A stretch of 64,000 nucleotides of DNA from JAENVU01 sp046598395 (lineage in GTDB: Bacteria; Actinomycetota; Acidimicrobiia; IMCC26256; JAENVU01): assembly GCA_046598395.1 (NCBI GenBank), contig JBKJIQ010000026.1:45485-109484 (forward strand). The letters run 5' to 3'. How positions within the stretch are numbered: position 1 is the stretch's first letter; the number at the start of each line of letters is the position of its first letter. Shown here piece by piece: positions 8,304-16,559 of the stretch. A program made the position numbers and the translations under genes. The notes beneath the pieces are model-generated. The model searched no databases. It worked only from the letters and a program-made list of their open reading frames with translations, and was not told the DNA's origin.

Positions 8304-9797
8304 GTGAACGTCACCGAGGAACACTCCGTCGTCTTGGGGATCGATGCCGGAACCACGGGCGTGCGTACATTCGCCATCGACGCCGCGAGCCAGGTGGTGC
8401 GCAGCGCGTACCGCGAGTTCCCCCAGCACTTCCCCCAACCGGGCTGGGTCGAGCACGACCCCGACGAGATTTGGTCCGCAACCCTCGCCACGCTCACCAC
8501 AGTGGCGAATGAATGCGCAGCCGCCGGCGAGACCATCGCGGCGATCGGCATCACCAATCAGCGCGAGACCACGGTCGTGTGGGATCGAGCGACCGGGCAG
8601 CCGCTCCACCGCGCCATCGTGTGGCAGGACCGCCGGACCGCGGGCCGCTGTGATCTGCTCCGCGCGGACGGACACGAGCCGTATGTACGCGAGCACACCG
8701 GACTGGTCTTGGATCCGTACTTCTCTGCCACCAAGCTCAACTGGCTTCTTACGGTGGGCGGCGTCGAGCGCTCGCCCAACCTCGCGTTCGGCACCGTCGA
8801 TTCTTGGTTGGTCTGGAAGCTCACCAACGCGGCGGTGCACGCCACCGAACCGTCGAACGCGAGCCGGACCCTCCTGTTCGACCTCGGCACGGGTGACTGG
8901 TCCGATGAGCTCTGCGAGATGTTCGACGTCCCGCGATCTGCACTCCCCGAGATCCGGCCCACGAGCGGTCGCTTCGGCATCACCGACCCGGCCACCGCGG
9001 CGGGATTGCGGGTTCCGATCAGCGGTATCGCAGGCGATCAACAGGCCGCGCTCTTCGGACAGGCGTGTTTCGAGACCGGGATGGCCAAGAATACCTACGG
9101 CACCGGTTCGTTTGTGCTCGTGAACCTCGGGACCGATCTGCCCGCTCCGGTCGACGGACTGCTCACCACCGTCGCCTGGCGCCTCGGCGATATCACGACC
9201 TACGCGATGGAAGGCGCGATCTTCGTGACCGGTGCCGCGATCCAATGGCTGCGCGACGAACTGCAGATCATCACCCGCGCCGAGGAAATCGGCCCGCTTG
9301 CGGCCAGCGTTTCCGACAGTGGCGGCGTGACGTTTGTGCCGGCGTTCACCGGCCTCGGCTCGCCCTATTGGGACCCGTACGCGCGTGGCACGATCATCGG
9401 CCTCACCCGTGGGAGCGGACGCGCGCACCTCGCTCGTGCCGCGGTGGAGGCAATGGCATACCAAACCGCCGATGTGATGACCGCGGTGCAAGCCGCCTCG
9501 GGCACTCCCCTCACCGAACTCCGAGTCGACGGTGGCGCCAGCGTCATGAATGAGCTCTGCCAGTTCCAAGCCGACATCCTTGGCGTGATCGTGCGCCGAC
9601 CCGCCGTCCAGGAGACCACTGCCCTCGGTGCCGCCTACCTTGCCGGCATCGCCGAAGGCGTCTGGGCCACACCCGCGGAGGCCGCCAGCGCGTGGCGCGA
9701 AGAAGCCGCATTCACTCCGGCGATGGACCCCGCCGAAGTGAAGACCCGCCTCACCACTTGGCATCGCGCCGTGGAGCGCTCACGCGCCTGGGTCTGA
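8304..9797 (+). CDS. glpK: Glycerol kinase
   Basis: A 497-residue FGGY kinase. VLGIDAGTTGVRTF is the phosphate-binding loop. GWVEHDPDEIW, VWQDRRTA (glycerol-contacting region), SNASRTLLFD and NTYGTGSFVLVNLG are typical of GlpK, and RVDGGASVMNELCQFQADI is the C-terminal FGGY signature region. Converts glycerol and ATP to glycerol 3-phosphate, feeding phospholipid synthesis and glycolysis. The GTG at 8304 gives the usual length. No glpF or glpD is adjacent. It converges on plsC, which uses glycerol-phosphate derivatives, across a 79-bp gap without a clear terminator. Confidence 0.93.
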   Translation: MNVTEEHSVVLGIDAGTTGVRTFAIDAASQVVRSAYREFPQHFPQPGWVEHDPDEIWSATLATLTTVANECAAAGETIAAIGITNQRETTVVWDRATGQPLHRAIVWQDRRTAGRCDLLRADGHEPYVREHTGLVLDPYFSATKLNWLLTVGGVERSPNLAFGTVDSWLVWKLTNAAVHATEPSNASRTLLFDLGTGDWSDELCEMFDVPRSALPEIRPTSGRFGITDPATAAGLRVPISGIAGDQQAALFGQACFETGMAKNTYGTGSFVLVNLGTDLPAPVDGLLTTVAWRLGDITTYAMEGAIFVTGAAIQWLRDELQIITRAEEIGPLAASVSDSGGVTFVPAFTGLGSPYWDPYARGTIIGLTRGSGRAHLARAAVEAMAYQTADVMTAVQAASGTPLTELRVDGGASVMNELCQFQADILGVIVRRPAVQETTALGAAYLAGIAEGVWATPAEAASAWREEAAFTPAMDPAEVKTRLTTWHRAVERSRAWV

Positions 9798-9876
9798 GCG
9801 GGGGGTTGCCGGCGACGGGTCGACGTTTCTTTCTTTGCTCAGTGTTGTGGCGGCTGGGGTCGGATAAGTGCCGGCG

Positions 9877-10593
9877 TTACGAGGCGACTTGTTCGATGCG
9901 CGACACGACGGTCGCGGGGTCGGGGAAGTCATGACCCCCAGGGGCGTCGGACTTACTCGCGTAGGTGTCGCGGTACTCGTAGCCGGTGAGCTCGCCGATC
10001 TCGAACATCAACTCGTCGGTGATTTGGCGCAGCACCAAGCGGTCGTTCTCGCGGGTCGCGTAGTGCTCCATCGAGAGCGGCGCACCGAATCGAATGGTCA
10101 CGGTGCGAAAGAGGCGCGGAAGCTTTTTGTCGGTCGGTTGACACTCATCGGTCCCCACGAGTCCGACCGGCACGATCGGCGCGCTGGTTCCGAGCGCCAG
10201 CCGAGCGACACCGGTCTTGCCTCGGTGCAACAACCCATCGCGCGTGCGCGTCCCTTCGGGATAGATGCCGAACACGCCGCCGCTTTCCAGTACATCGGTG
10301 GCGGCCGCAAGTGCACCTTCCGAGGCGGTCCCGCCCTCTCGCCGGATCGGGATCTGTCCCACCGCCCGGAAGAACCATGCCGTCTTCGGATCGTCGAAGT
10401 ACTCGGCTTTCGCCACGAAGGTGACGCGCCGCCGCACCACGAGCGGGATGAAGATCGAATCGAGAAACGATCGGTGGTTCGACGCGAGGATCACCGGGCC
10501 GTGTTTGGGAAGGTGCTCCCGCCCTTCCACTCGGATTCGGTAGACGACCCGCAAAATCGGGGTCAGCACAATCTTCACGAACCAGTAAGCCAT
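9877..10593 (-). CDS. plsC: 1-acyl-sn-glycerol-3-phosphate acyltransferase (PlsC-like)
   Basis: A 238-residue protein with the acyltransferase motif NHRSFLD (HX4D, about residue 38) and EGTRTRDGLLHRGKTGVARLAL (glycerol-phosphate binding, about residue 110), then a VPVGLVGTDE strand. Transfers an acyl chain to lysophosphatidate at the membrane; the hydrophobic N-terminus (MAYWFVKIVLTPILRVVYRI) fits a membrane-associated enzyme. The ATG at 10593 is preceded by a purine-rich gagggggac ribosome binding site. An upstream in-frame Met at 10704 lacks support. 154 bp separates it from the divergent TetR gene. Confidence 0.9.
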   Translation of the reverse strand: MAYWFVKIVLTPILRVVYRIRVEGREHLPKHGPVILASNHRSFLDSIFIPLVVRRRVTFVAKAEYFDDPKTAWFFRAVGQIPIRREGGTASEGALAAATDVLESGGVFGIYPEGTRTRDGLLHRGKTGVARLALGTSAPIVPVGLVGTDECQPTDKKLPRLFRTVTIRFGAPLSMEHYATRENDRLVLRQITDELMFEIGELTGYEYRDTYASKSDAPGGHDFPDPATVVSRIEQVAS

Positions 10594-10747
10594 GGCGTCC
10601 CCCTCGAACTCAGCCCACCCTACGGGACCCAACCGACTCGAGGGAACAATGCAATCCCGATGCGATCGGATCCCGACCAATCGGATGCATCTTGACCTCG
10701 CCACCCGTGACTCTTTACCTTGACCGCTCCCGATCGAACGGAACTTC

Positions 10748-11362
10748 GTGGCACGACGCCTTACCCAACGTGGCCGACAGCGGCGGGCCGAACTGATGAC
10801 AACCGCAGTCCGCCTCTTTTCCGAGCGCGGGTTTCACTCCACGTCGGTCTCCGACATCGTCGACGAGCTCGGTGCGGGCAAGGGCGTCTTCTACTGGTAC
10901 TTCCCGAGTAAAGACGAGCTCTTCATCGAGATCCTGCGCAGCGCGCACCAGAATCTTCGCCGCCGCCAGCGTGCGGCCATCGGCGAGGAACCCGACCCGG
11001 TGCGCCGTATCGAGCTCGGCATTCGCGCCACCATGCAGTGGTTCCACGAGCAACGCAACTCGTTCACGCTCATCCAGTTCGCGGCGACCGACGATCGCTT
11101 CGCCGAGATCTTGCGCCAGAACCAGGACGTCGCGATTGCCGACGCCGTCCGCCACATCAAAGACGGCATCGTCGCCGGCTCCATTACCGATCAGGTCCCC
11201 GAGGTGCTCGCCGAGGCAGTGGTCGGCGTGACGGAGCGATTGACCCGCGTCTACCTCCTGGAGCGCGACGAACCCGTGGCCGAAGTATCAGACGCTGCCG
11301 TCGCGTTCTGCCTCAACGGCTTGACTGAAGGCGAGGGCAAGCGGGGAACCCTCCCCCTCTAG
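10748..11362 (+). CDS. TetR-family transcriptional regulator
   Basis: A 204-residue regulator. The N-terminal helix-turn-helix (about residues 12-58) reads AVRLFSERGFHSTSVSDIVD followed by GAGKGVFYWYFPSKDELF, the standard TetR DNA-binding domain. The C-terminal ligand domain is not assignable to a subfamily by eye. Starts at GTG 10748 with only a weak upstream purine stretch. TTGACC (10692-10697) and TTACCT (10715-10720) are spaced 17 bp and could be its promoter. Its target is unknown; the divergent plsC gene is the nearest candidate. The 3' end overlaps the converging aminotransferase gene by 4 bp. Confidence 0.85.
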   Translation: MARRLTQRGRQRRAELMTTAVRLFSERGFHSTSVSDIVDELGAGKGVFYWYFPSKDELFIEILRSAHQNLRRRQRAAIGEEPDPVRRIELGIRATMQWFHEQRNSFTLIQFAATDDRFAEILRQNQDVAIADAVRHIKDGIVAGSITDQVPEVLAEAVVGVTERLTRVYLLERDEPVAEVSDAAVAFCLNGLTEGEGKRGTLPL

Positions 11363-12534
11363 CCGAGCTTGGTCAACACCTTGCGAATCCCGCGCAGGGC
11401 CTGACTGATGCGCTGCTCGTTCTCCACCAGCGCGAATCGCACGAACCCTTCGCCGCCGGGGCCAAAGCCGACGCCGGGTGATACCGCGACCTTCGCCTCC
11501 TGGACCAGCATCTTGGCGAACTCCAAGCTGCCCATCTCCGCGTACGGCTCGGGGAGCGGCGCCCAGACGAACATCGTGCCCTGGGGCTTGGGGACATCCC
11601 AGCCCATGCGCGCGAGGCCGTCGATCAGAACATCGCGCCGGCCGAGATAGATCTTGTTCACCTCACGCGGATACTCAGGCGCTTCATTCATCGCAACGAT
11701 CGCCGCAATCTGAATCGGTTGGAACGTTCCGTAGTCGAGGTAGCTCTTGAGCCGAGCGAGCGCACCGACCACGTCGGCGTTGCCGAGCATGAACCCCACC
11801 CGCCAGCCCGCCATCGAGAAACTCTTGGTGAGGCTGTAGATCTCTACGGCAACATCTGTCGCGCCCGGGACCTGAAGAAGCGACGGCGGGTCGTAGCCAT
11901 CGAAGCCGAGATCCGCATACGCGAAGTCGTGCACCAACAGCACATCGTGGTCGCGCGCGAACCCCACCATGCGGGTCATGAACTCGAGGTCCACACACGT
12001 TCCCGTTGGATTGTGCGGAAACGACATCACCACCACCCGGGGCCGCGGCCACGCCTGCTCCCACGCCGCGTGGAGGTTGGCGAAAAAGTCCTGACCCGGC
12101 CCCATGCGCACGTAGTGAACGCCCGCGCCCGCGAGGATCGGACCCCAAATATGGATCGGGTACGACGGGCTCGGCACGAGCGCGGTGTCGCCCGGACCGA
12201 GCAGTACCCACATGAGATGCGAGAAACCCTCCTTGGCCCCGATCGTCACGCACGCCTGGGTTTCGGGGTCGAGCGTCACATCGAATTTCCGCTGATACAG
12301 ATCCGTGATCGCCTGGCGCAGACGCGGGACGCCACGCGTCATCGAGTACCGATGGTTACGCGGGTTCTGGGCCGCCTCGGCCAACTTCTCGACTGCGATC
12401 GCAGGTGACGGGATGTCCGGGTTCCCGAACCCGAGGTCGATCACATCCACGTCGGCGCGCCGGGCGGACATCTTCAGCGCGTCGATTTCCGCGAACGCGT
12501 ACGGCGGCAAGGCGTGAATCCGGCGAAATTCCAT
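11359..12534 (-). CDS. alaC: AlaC-like alanine/aspartate-type aminotransferase (PLP-dependent)
   Basis: A 391-residue fold-type I aminotransferase that follows E. coli AlaC closely: RIHALPPYAFAEIDALKM at the N-terminus, HRYSMTRGVPRLRQAI, FPHNPTGTCV, HDFAYADLGFDG, YSLTKSFSMAGWRVGFMLGN (the SLTKS Lys is the PLP Schiff-base residue) and VRFALVENEQRI. AlaC transfers the amino group between glutamate and pyruvate. The start at ATG 12534 is chosen over 12591 because TACCTT (12546-12541) sits six bases upstream (leaderless pattern) and the longer form would overlap the divergent HAD start. Confidence 0.87.
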   Translation of the reverse strand: MEFRRIHALPPYAFAEIDALKMSARRADVDVIDLGFGNPDIPSPAIAVEKLAEAAQNPRNHRYSMTRGVPRLRQAITDLYQRKFDVTLDPETQACVTIGAKEGFSHLMWVLLGPGDTALVPSPSYPIHIWGPILAGAGVHYVRMGPGQDFFANLHAAWEQAWPRPRVVVMSFPHNPTGTCVDLEFMTRMVGFARDHDVLLVHDFAYADLGFDGYDPPSLLQVPGATDVAVEIYSLTKSFSMAGWRVGFMLGNADVVGALARLKSYLDYGTFQPIQIAAIVAMNEAPEYPREVNKIYLGRRDVLIDGLARMGWDVPKPQGTMFVWAPLPEPYAEMGSLEFAKMLVQEAKVAVSPGVGFGPGGEGFVRFALVENEQRISQALRGIRKVLTKLG

Positions 12535-12589
12535 CTCGTCAAGGTAGTGCCCACCGCCCCCGGGAACGGGCTCGTTACCATCGCCACCC

Positions 12590-13294
12590 ATGGACCTCCC
12601 CCAGCCCTTGGATGCCGTCCTGCTCGATGTGGGCGGCGTCTTCCATCTCCCCGACCACGAACGGATCGTGGCCGCGATGGTCCGGTCCGGCGTCGACGTC
12701 GACCCGGCCGACCTCGACCGTGCCCACTACGCGGGGGTCGTCGCGCTCACCGACTTCACCGAAGGCGACCGCAATATTTGGCTCGCGTACAACCGCGGCT
12801 ACGCCCGCGCCCTCGGCGCGGATGAGCAGGTGGAGGAAGTGGCGGAGGCACTGCTCAATGAGTTCACCACCGGTGGCGTTTGGACTCGCATCATTCCCGG
12901 ATCACGCGACGCGCTCGTCACGATCGCGGCTACCGGGGTGAAGCTGGCCATTGTCTCGAATGCCGACGGCTCAGTGGAAGCTCAACTCGCGGCCGACGGC
13001 ATCTGCCAGATCGGCACCGGCTCCGGTGTTGCGATGGATGCGATCCTGGACTCCTCGGTTGTGGGTGTCGCCAAGCCCGACCCGCGCATCTTCGAGATCG
13101 CACTCGAACGCCTCGGCGTCACGGCTGATCGGGCGATCCACGTGGGCGACACCCCCGCGGCGGACGTGGTGGGCGCCCGCGCCGCAGGCATCACCCCTGT
13201 GCTCATCGACCCCTACGACGACCACCCGTCTGCGGCAGTCATGCGGGTGCCCAGCCTCGCCGCGCTCGCCGTAATCCTGGCAACACGGCGATGA
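12590..13294 (+). CDS. HAD-superfamily hydrolase
   Basis: A 234-residue haloacid-dehalogenase-like protein. Motif I is LLDVGGVFH: the nucleophilic Asp is present, but the second Asp (general acid in phosphatases) is Gly, a variant common in FDLGGVL-type members. Motif II is IVSNADGS, motif III is in VAKPDPRIFEIAL, and motif IV is IHVGDTPAADVVGA. A four-helix cap lies between motifs I and II. The substrate is unknown. The ATG at 12590 has a TACCAT hexamer at 12576-12581 eight bases upstream and no ribosome binding site. Confidence 0.85.
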   Translation: MDLPQPLDAVLLDVGGVFHLPDHERIVAAMVRSGVDVDPADLDRAHYAGVVALTDFTEGDRNIWLAYNRGYARALGADEQVEEVAEALLNEFTTGGVWTRIIPGSRDALVTIAATGVKLAIVSNADGSVEAQLAADGICQIGTGSGVAMDAILDSSVVGVAKPDPRIFEIALERLGVTADRAIHVGDTPAADVVGARAAGITPVLIDPYDDHPSAAVMRVPSLAALAVILATRR

Positions 13295-13312
13295 ACCGCG
13301 CGGTGGGCTGGA

Positions 13313-14479
13313 TTACCCCGGCTTCTTGTTTCCTACCACCCACATAGAGAAGAACTGCGAGCCGCCGCCATAGGCGTGACCGAGCGCGAGGCCGGTCTTC
13401 AGGGGCACCTGGTAGTCCCCGGCCCGCTCGCGTACCTGCTGGGCCGCCTCGCCGAACCGGATCATGCCGCTCGCGCCGATCGGGTTCGATGAAAGCACCC
13501 CGCCGGACGGATTCCAGGGGATGTCGCCGTCGAACGCGGTCGCACCGGCCTCGGTGAGTTTCCACCCGTCGCCTTCGGGACAGAACCCGAGGTTCTCCAA
13601 CCACATGGGTTCGTACCACGAGAACGGTACGTAGATCTCGGCACAGTCGAAGTCTTCACGGGGGTTCGTGATCCCGGCCTGCGCATAGACATCAGCCGCG
13701 CAATCGCGTCCGGCTTGCGGGTTGATCTGGTCGCGTCCCGCGAACATCGTGGGTTCGCTCCGCATCGCGGTGCCGTGGATCCAGGCGGGGGGTCCGGGCG
13801 CGGCATCGGCCACGTCTTCGGCTCCGATCACCAGCGCCATCGCGCCATCCGAGCTCGGGCACACGTCGAGGTACCGCAGCGGATCCCAGAGCAGGAACGA
13901 CTCCTCCACCGTCTTGAGGTCGATGTCCGGCAGATGCAGGTGTGCCTTCGGATTGCGTAACGCCGAGAGCCGGTCCTTCACCGCCACCAGATGTCCGATG
14001 TGGCGCGGCGCGCCGGAGCGCGCGATGTACGCCCGGATGAGTGGCGCGAAGTACCCGCCGGCCCCCGCTACCAGCGGAGCGCTGAACGGCATCGCCACCG
14101 ACAGCCCCCACATCGCGTTGCTCTCCGATTGCTTCTCGAACGAGACCGTGAGTACGCGCTTGTGCACGCCCGCCATGACGAGCTTCGCGGCGACGATCGC
14201 GGTCGAACCACCGACCGAACCCGCGGTGTGCACGCGCAGCAACGGCTTGCCCACCGCACCCAACGCATCGGCGAGGTAGAGCTCGGGCATCACCACACCT
14301 TCGAAGGTGTCCGGCGCCTTGCCCACCACGACGGCATCGATGTCGCCGAAGTCCATGCCCGCGTCCGCCAGCGCTTCGAACGCGGCTTCGCGCACCAGCC
14401 CCGCGATCGATACGTCGTGACGGGCCGCAACATGACGGGTCTGACCGACCCCGATAACGGCAGTACGCACGGCTCCCAC
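13313..14479 (-). CDS. Thiolase-fold (SCP2/lipid-transfer type) acyl-CoA protein, no nucleophilic Cys
   Basis: A 388-residue thiolase-superfamily protein starting VGAVRTAVIGVGQT. The helix that holds the catalytic Cys in true thiolases reads VHTAGSVGGSTAIVAAKLV, with Gly/Ala at the Cys position. The C-terminus contains NPSGGVLSSNPIGASGM and LGHAYGGGSQFFS, the conserved CoA-site loops. Such Cys-less relatives include Ltp2, which cleaves a steroid side chain by retro-aldol reaction with a DUF35 partner. The double DUF35 gene two genes upstream fits that. The GTG at 14479 follows the upstream stop by two bases. Last gene of a four-gene minus operon. Confidence 0.82.
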   Translation of the reverse strand: MGAVRTAVIGVGQTRHVAARHDVSIAGLVREAAFEALADAGMDFGDIDAVVVGKAPDTFEGVVMPELYLADALGAVGKPLLRVHTAGSVGGSTAIVAAKLVMAGVHKRVLTVSFEKQSESNAMWGLSVAMPFSAPLVAGAGGYFAPLIRAYIARSGAPRHIGHLVAVKDRLSALRNPKAHLHLPDIDLKTVEESFLLWDPLRYLDVCPSSDGAMALVIGAEDVADAAPGPPAWIHGTAMRSEPTMFAGRDQINPQAGRDCAADVYAQAGITNPREDFDCAEIYVPFSWYEPMWLENLGFCPEGDGWKLTEAGATAFDGDIPWNPSGGVLSSNPIGASGMIRFGEAAQQVRERAGDYQVPLKTGLALGHAYGGGSQFFSMWVVGNKKPG

Positions 14480-14481
14480 GG

Positions 14482-15534
14482 TTATTCCCCCTCCAACACG
14501 CACACGAGATTTTGTTGCAGGCACGGACCTTGGGTTGCATGCGCCAGACCGCGTCCGATCTCGCCGGCGAAGATCCGATTCGCCACTTCACCGATCCGGA
14601 TGAGCCCGGCCGCCATGATCGGGTTCGCGCCCAGCGCGCCGCCCGACGGATTGATGCGCACATCGGCGCCCAGACCCAGCGCACCCCGCAGCACGATCTC
14701 GTCGTGGCTGAACTGGGCGTGCAGCTCGGCGACCTCGAACCCACCTTGGAGCGCCCCCGCTTCTTCGCCCGCGGTCCGAGTCGACGCACTGGTGGTGAGA
14801 TCGCGCACGCCGATGTGCGGCGCGTCGATCCGGTGGTCGATGCCGCGAATCCACGCCGGCCGTGCACACACCTCGCGCGCCACTTCGGCCGCCGCGATCA
14901 CGATCGCAGCCGACCCGTCGGTGATCGGGGCAATGTCGGCGTCACGCAGCGGCGCATGGGTGACCGGGCGCCGGAGCAGCGCATCCGCGTCCACATCCTC
15001 GGAGGCGATCGCATACGGGTTGGTGCGCGCGTCACGCAGACTGCGCGCCGAGATCTCCGCAAGATCACGTTCGGTCACATCGCCCTCGGCGAACAACGCG
15101 CTCGCCTGCAACGCGGCCAGGTCGACCATGGAAGGCCAGAGCGGCGCCACGCTGTACGGGTCGGTTTGCAGTGTGAGCATCGAGTGCGTATCTCCGAGCG
15201 ACGACTTGCCGAACCCGTAGATCAGCGCGCTGTCGACATCACCGGTCTGAATCGCGATCCAGGCTTCGTACAGTGCCCACGCTGCGTCCATCTCAACATG
15301 GCTTTCCTTGATCGGTGGCCAAGCACCTGCCGCATCGAGTCCCGCGACGAACGTGAACGGTCCACCGCTCAAATAGTCACAGGACCCCGAGATCGTGAAC
15401 CCGATATCGGCGCGAGCGAGTCCCGATGCCCGCACCGCACCCTGCACCGACGGGATGATGAACTCGACCTCGTTGCGCTCGCGATCGTTGCGAGCGGTTT
15501 CTTGCGCGAACGAAATGACAGCAACGTCTCGCAT
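14482..15534 (-). CDS. Second thiolase-fold acyl-CoA protein, no nucleophilic Cys
   Basis: A 350-residue thiolase-fold protein. The position of the catalytic Cys is occupied by acidic or aromatic residues (SHVEMDAAWALYEAW). The C-terminal half keeps the superfamily layout: PITDGSAAIVIAA, INPSGGALGANPIMAAGL and a final GPCLQQNLVCVLEG. It probably pairs with the adjacent 388-residue paralogue as a heteromer, since the genes are two bases apart. It is preceded by the double DUF35 gene (15-bp gap). Function in CoA-thioester side-chain cleavage is inferred from the operon; no direct substrate evidence. Confidence 0.8.
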   Translation of the reverse strand: MRDVAVISFAQETARNDRERNEVEFIIPSVQGAVRASGLARADIGFTISGSCDYLSGGPFTFVAGLDAAGAWPPIKESHVEMDAAWALYEAWIAIQTGDVDSALIYGFGKSSLGDTHSMLTLQTDPYSVAPLWPSMVDLAALQASALFAEGDVTERDLAEISARSLRDARTNPYAIASEDVDADALLRRPVTHAPLRDADIAPITDGSAAIVIAAAEVAREVCARPAWIRGIDHRIDAPHIGVRDLTTSASTRTAGEEAGALQGGFEVAELHAQFSHDEIVLRGALGLGADVRINPSGGALGANPIMAAGLIRIGEVANRIFAGEIGRGLAHATQGPCLQQNLVCVLEGE

Positions 15535-15549
15535 GATCTTCGCTCTCTT

Positions 15550-16545
15550 CTACGCGTACGCGCGGTAGGAGTCGTAGGGGGCGTCGGGCTCGACGGTGGG
15601 CTCGAACCACTTGATGCTGCGGGCATCGGGCCGGGGCACATCGATCCAGATGGCCTTCACCCGCATACCCATCCGCACGTCGTCGACCGGGATTCCCTGG
15701 ACCAACCCGAACCAGGGCGTGTGCGAACCGTCGAGCAGGATCTGCGCGCACACGAACGGAACCTCCGGCGCATCCTCGGCCAAACCCGCAACGTTGACCA
15801 CACAGAACGTGGTCACCGTCCCCACCTGCGCAACTTCGACTTCGATCTCGGTCGGCGCGCCGGTTTTAGGATCGGTGCCGCGTGCCGGAACGTAGACATC
15901 ATCGGAGTCGATGGCCCGCTGGCCCATGATCTTGCCCTCGGCCAGGCCGCGCAGGTACTTGCTCGGCGCAATCCCCGCGTTGATGTCGTACTCGAGTCGG
16001 ATCGGTACCACGATCCCCGTGACCGGTTCCGCGCTCGCGCCGCCACCACCTTCACCGAGCGCGGCGTTCGGCGGCGGGGCCGTCGGAGCCTCGCCGTCGG
16101 CCATCGGCACCCACGCGTCGAGGTCGGTCACGTAGCCCACGCGCGTCGAGGCCCAGCGCGGCATCACCCGCATACCGATCCTCATCTCATCCGCGCTTGC
16201 CACATCGACCACGTGGACCATCGGCACATCCGCGCCGTCCGGACGCACCAGCGCGAACGCGAACGGCTTGGTCAGGTGATGCTTGCCCGCACGCGGTTCT
16301 GCGACCCACGTCCATGCCACCACCACTCCGGCCGGCCCGACCTCCACGTATTCATCGAGCGCGGCGCCCGTCTCGGGGTCGTACTCCGCGGGCGGGACCA
16401 TCACCCGACCGTCGCCGATGCGAATCCCCACGATCACGCCGTCGCGCAAGCCCGTGAGGTAGCGCGAGATGGCCGGCCCGACCGATCGCGTATACCCACC
16501 GGGATACTCGAGCACGTGATGTTCGATGAGTGGCGTGGTGATCAC
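15550..16545 (-). CDS. Tandem-duplicated DUF35 (OB-fold) protein lacking zinc ribbons
   Basis: A 331-residue protein made of two DUF35-like halves (about residues 20-165 and 190-330), joined by a Pro/Gly-rich linker. Each half keeps the pattern 'YLxGLxxGxIxGxR....VxVPxxxxDPxTG' and an OB-fold tail (MRIGMRVMPRW, VRMGMRVKAIW). Normal DUF35 proteins have a CxxC...CxxC zinc ribbon in that loop; here both copies have lost the cysteines (GDGRVMVPPAEYDPETG and DSDDVYVPARGTDPKTG). DUF35 proteins are partner subunits of thiolase-like enzymes, two of which follow directly. The GTG at 16545 has a strong gggagatcaa ribosome binding site. Confidence 0.82.
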   Translation of the reverse strand: MITTPLIEHHVLEYPGGYTRSVGPAISRYLTGLRDGVIVGIRIGDGRVMVPPAEYDPETGAALDEYVEVGPAGVVVAWTWVAEPRAGKHHLTKPFAFALVRPDGADVPMVHVVDVASADEMRIGMRVMPRWASTRVGYVTDLDAWVPMADGEAPTAPPPNAALGEGGGGASAEPVTGIVVPIRLEYDINAGIAPSKYLRGLAEGKIMGQRAIDSDDVYVPARGTDPKTGAPTEIEVEVAQVGTVTTFCVVNVAGLAEDAPEVPFVCAQILLDGSHTPWFGLVQGIPVDDVRMGMRVKAIWIDVPRPDARSIKWFEPTVEPDAPYDSYRAYA

Positions 16546-16559
16546 TTGATCTCCCTCAG

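Noticed and set aside
9798..9876. Rho-independent terminator between glpK and plsC
   Set aside because: The T-rich stretch (tttctttctttg) is not preceded by a convincing stem.
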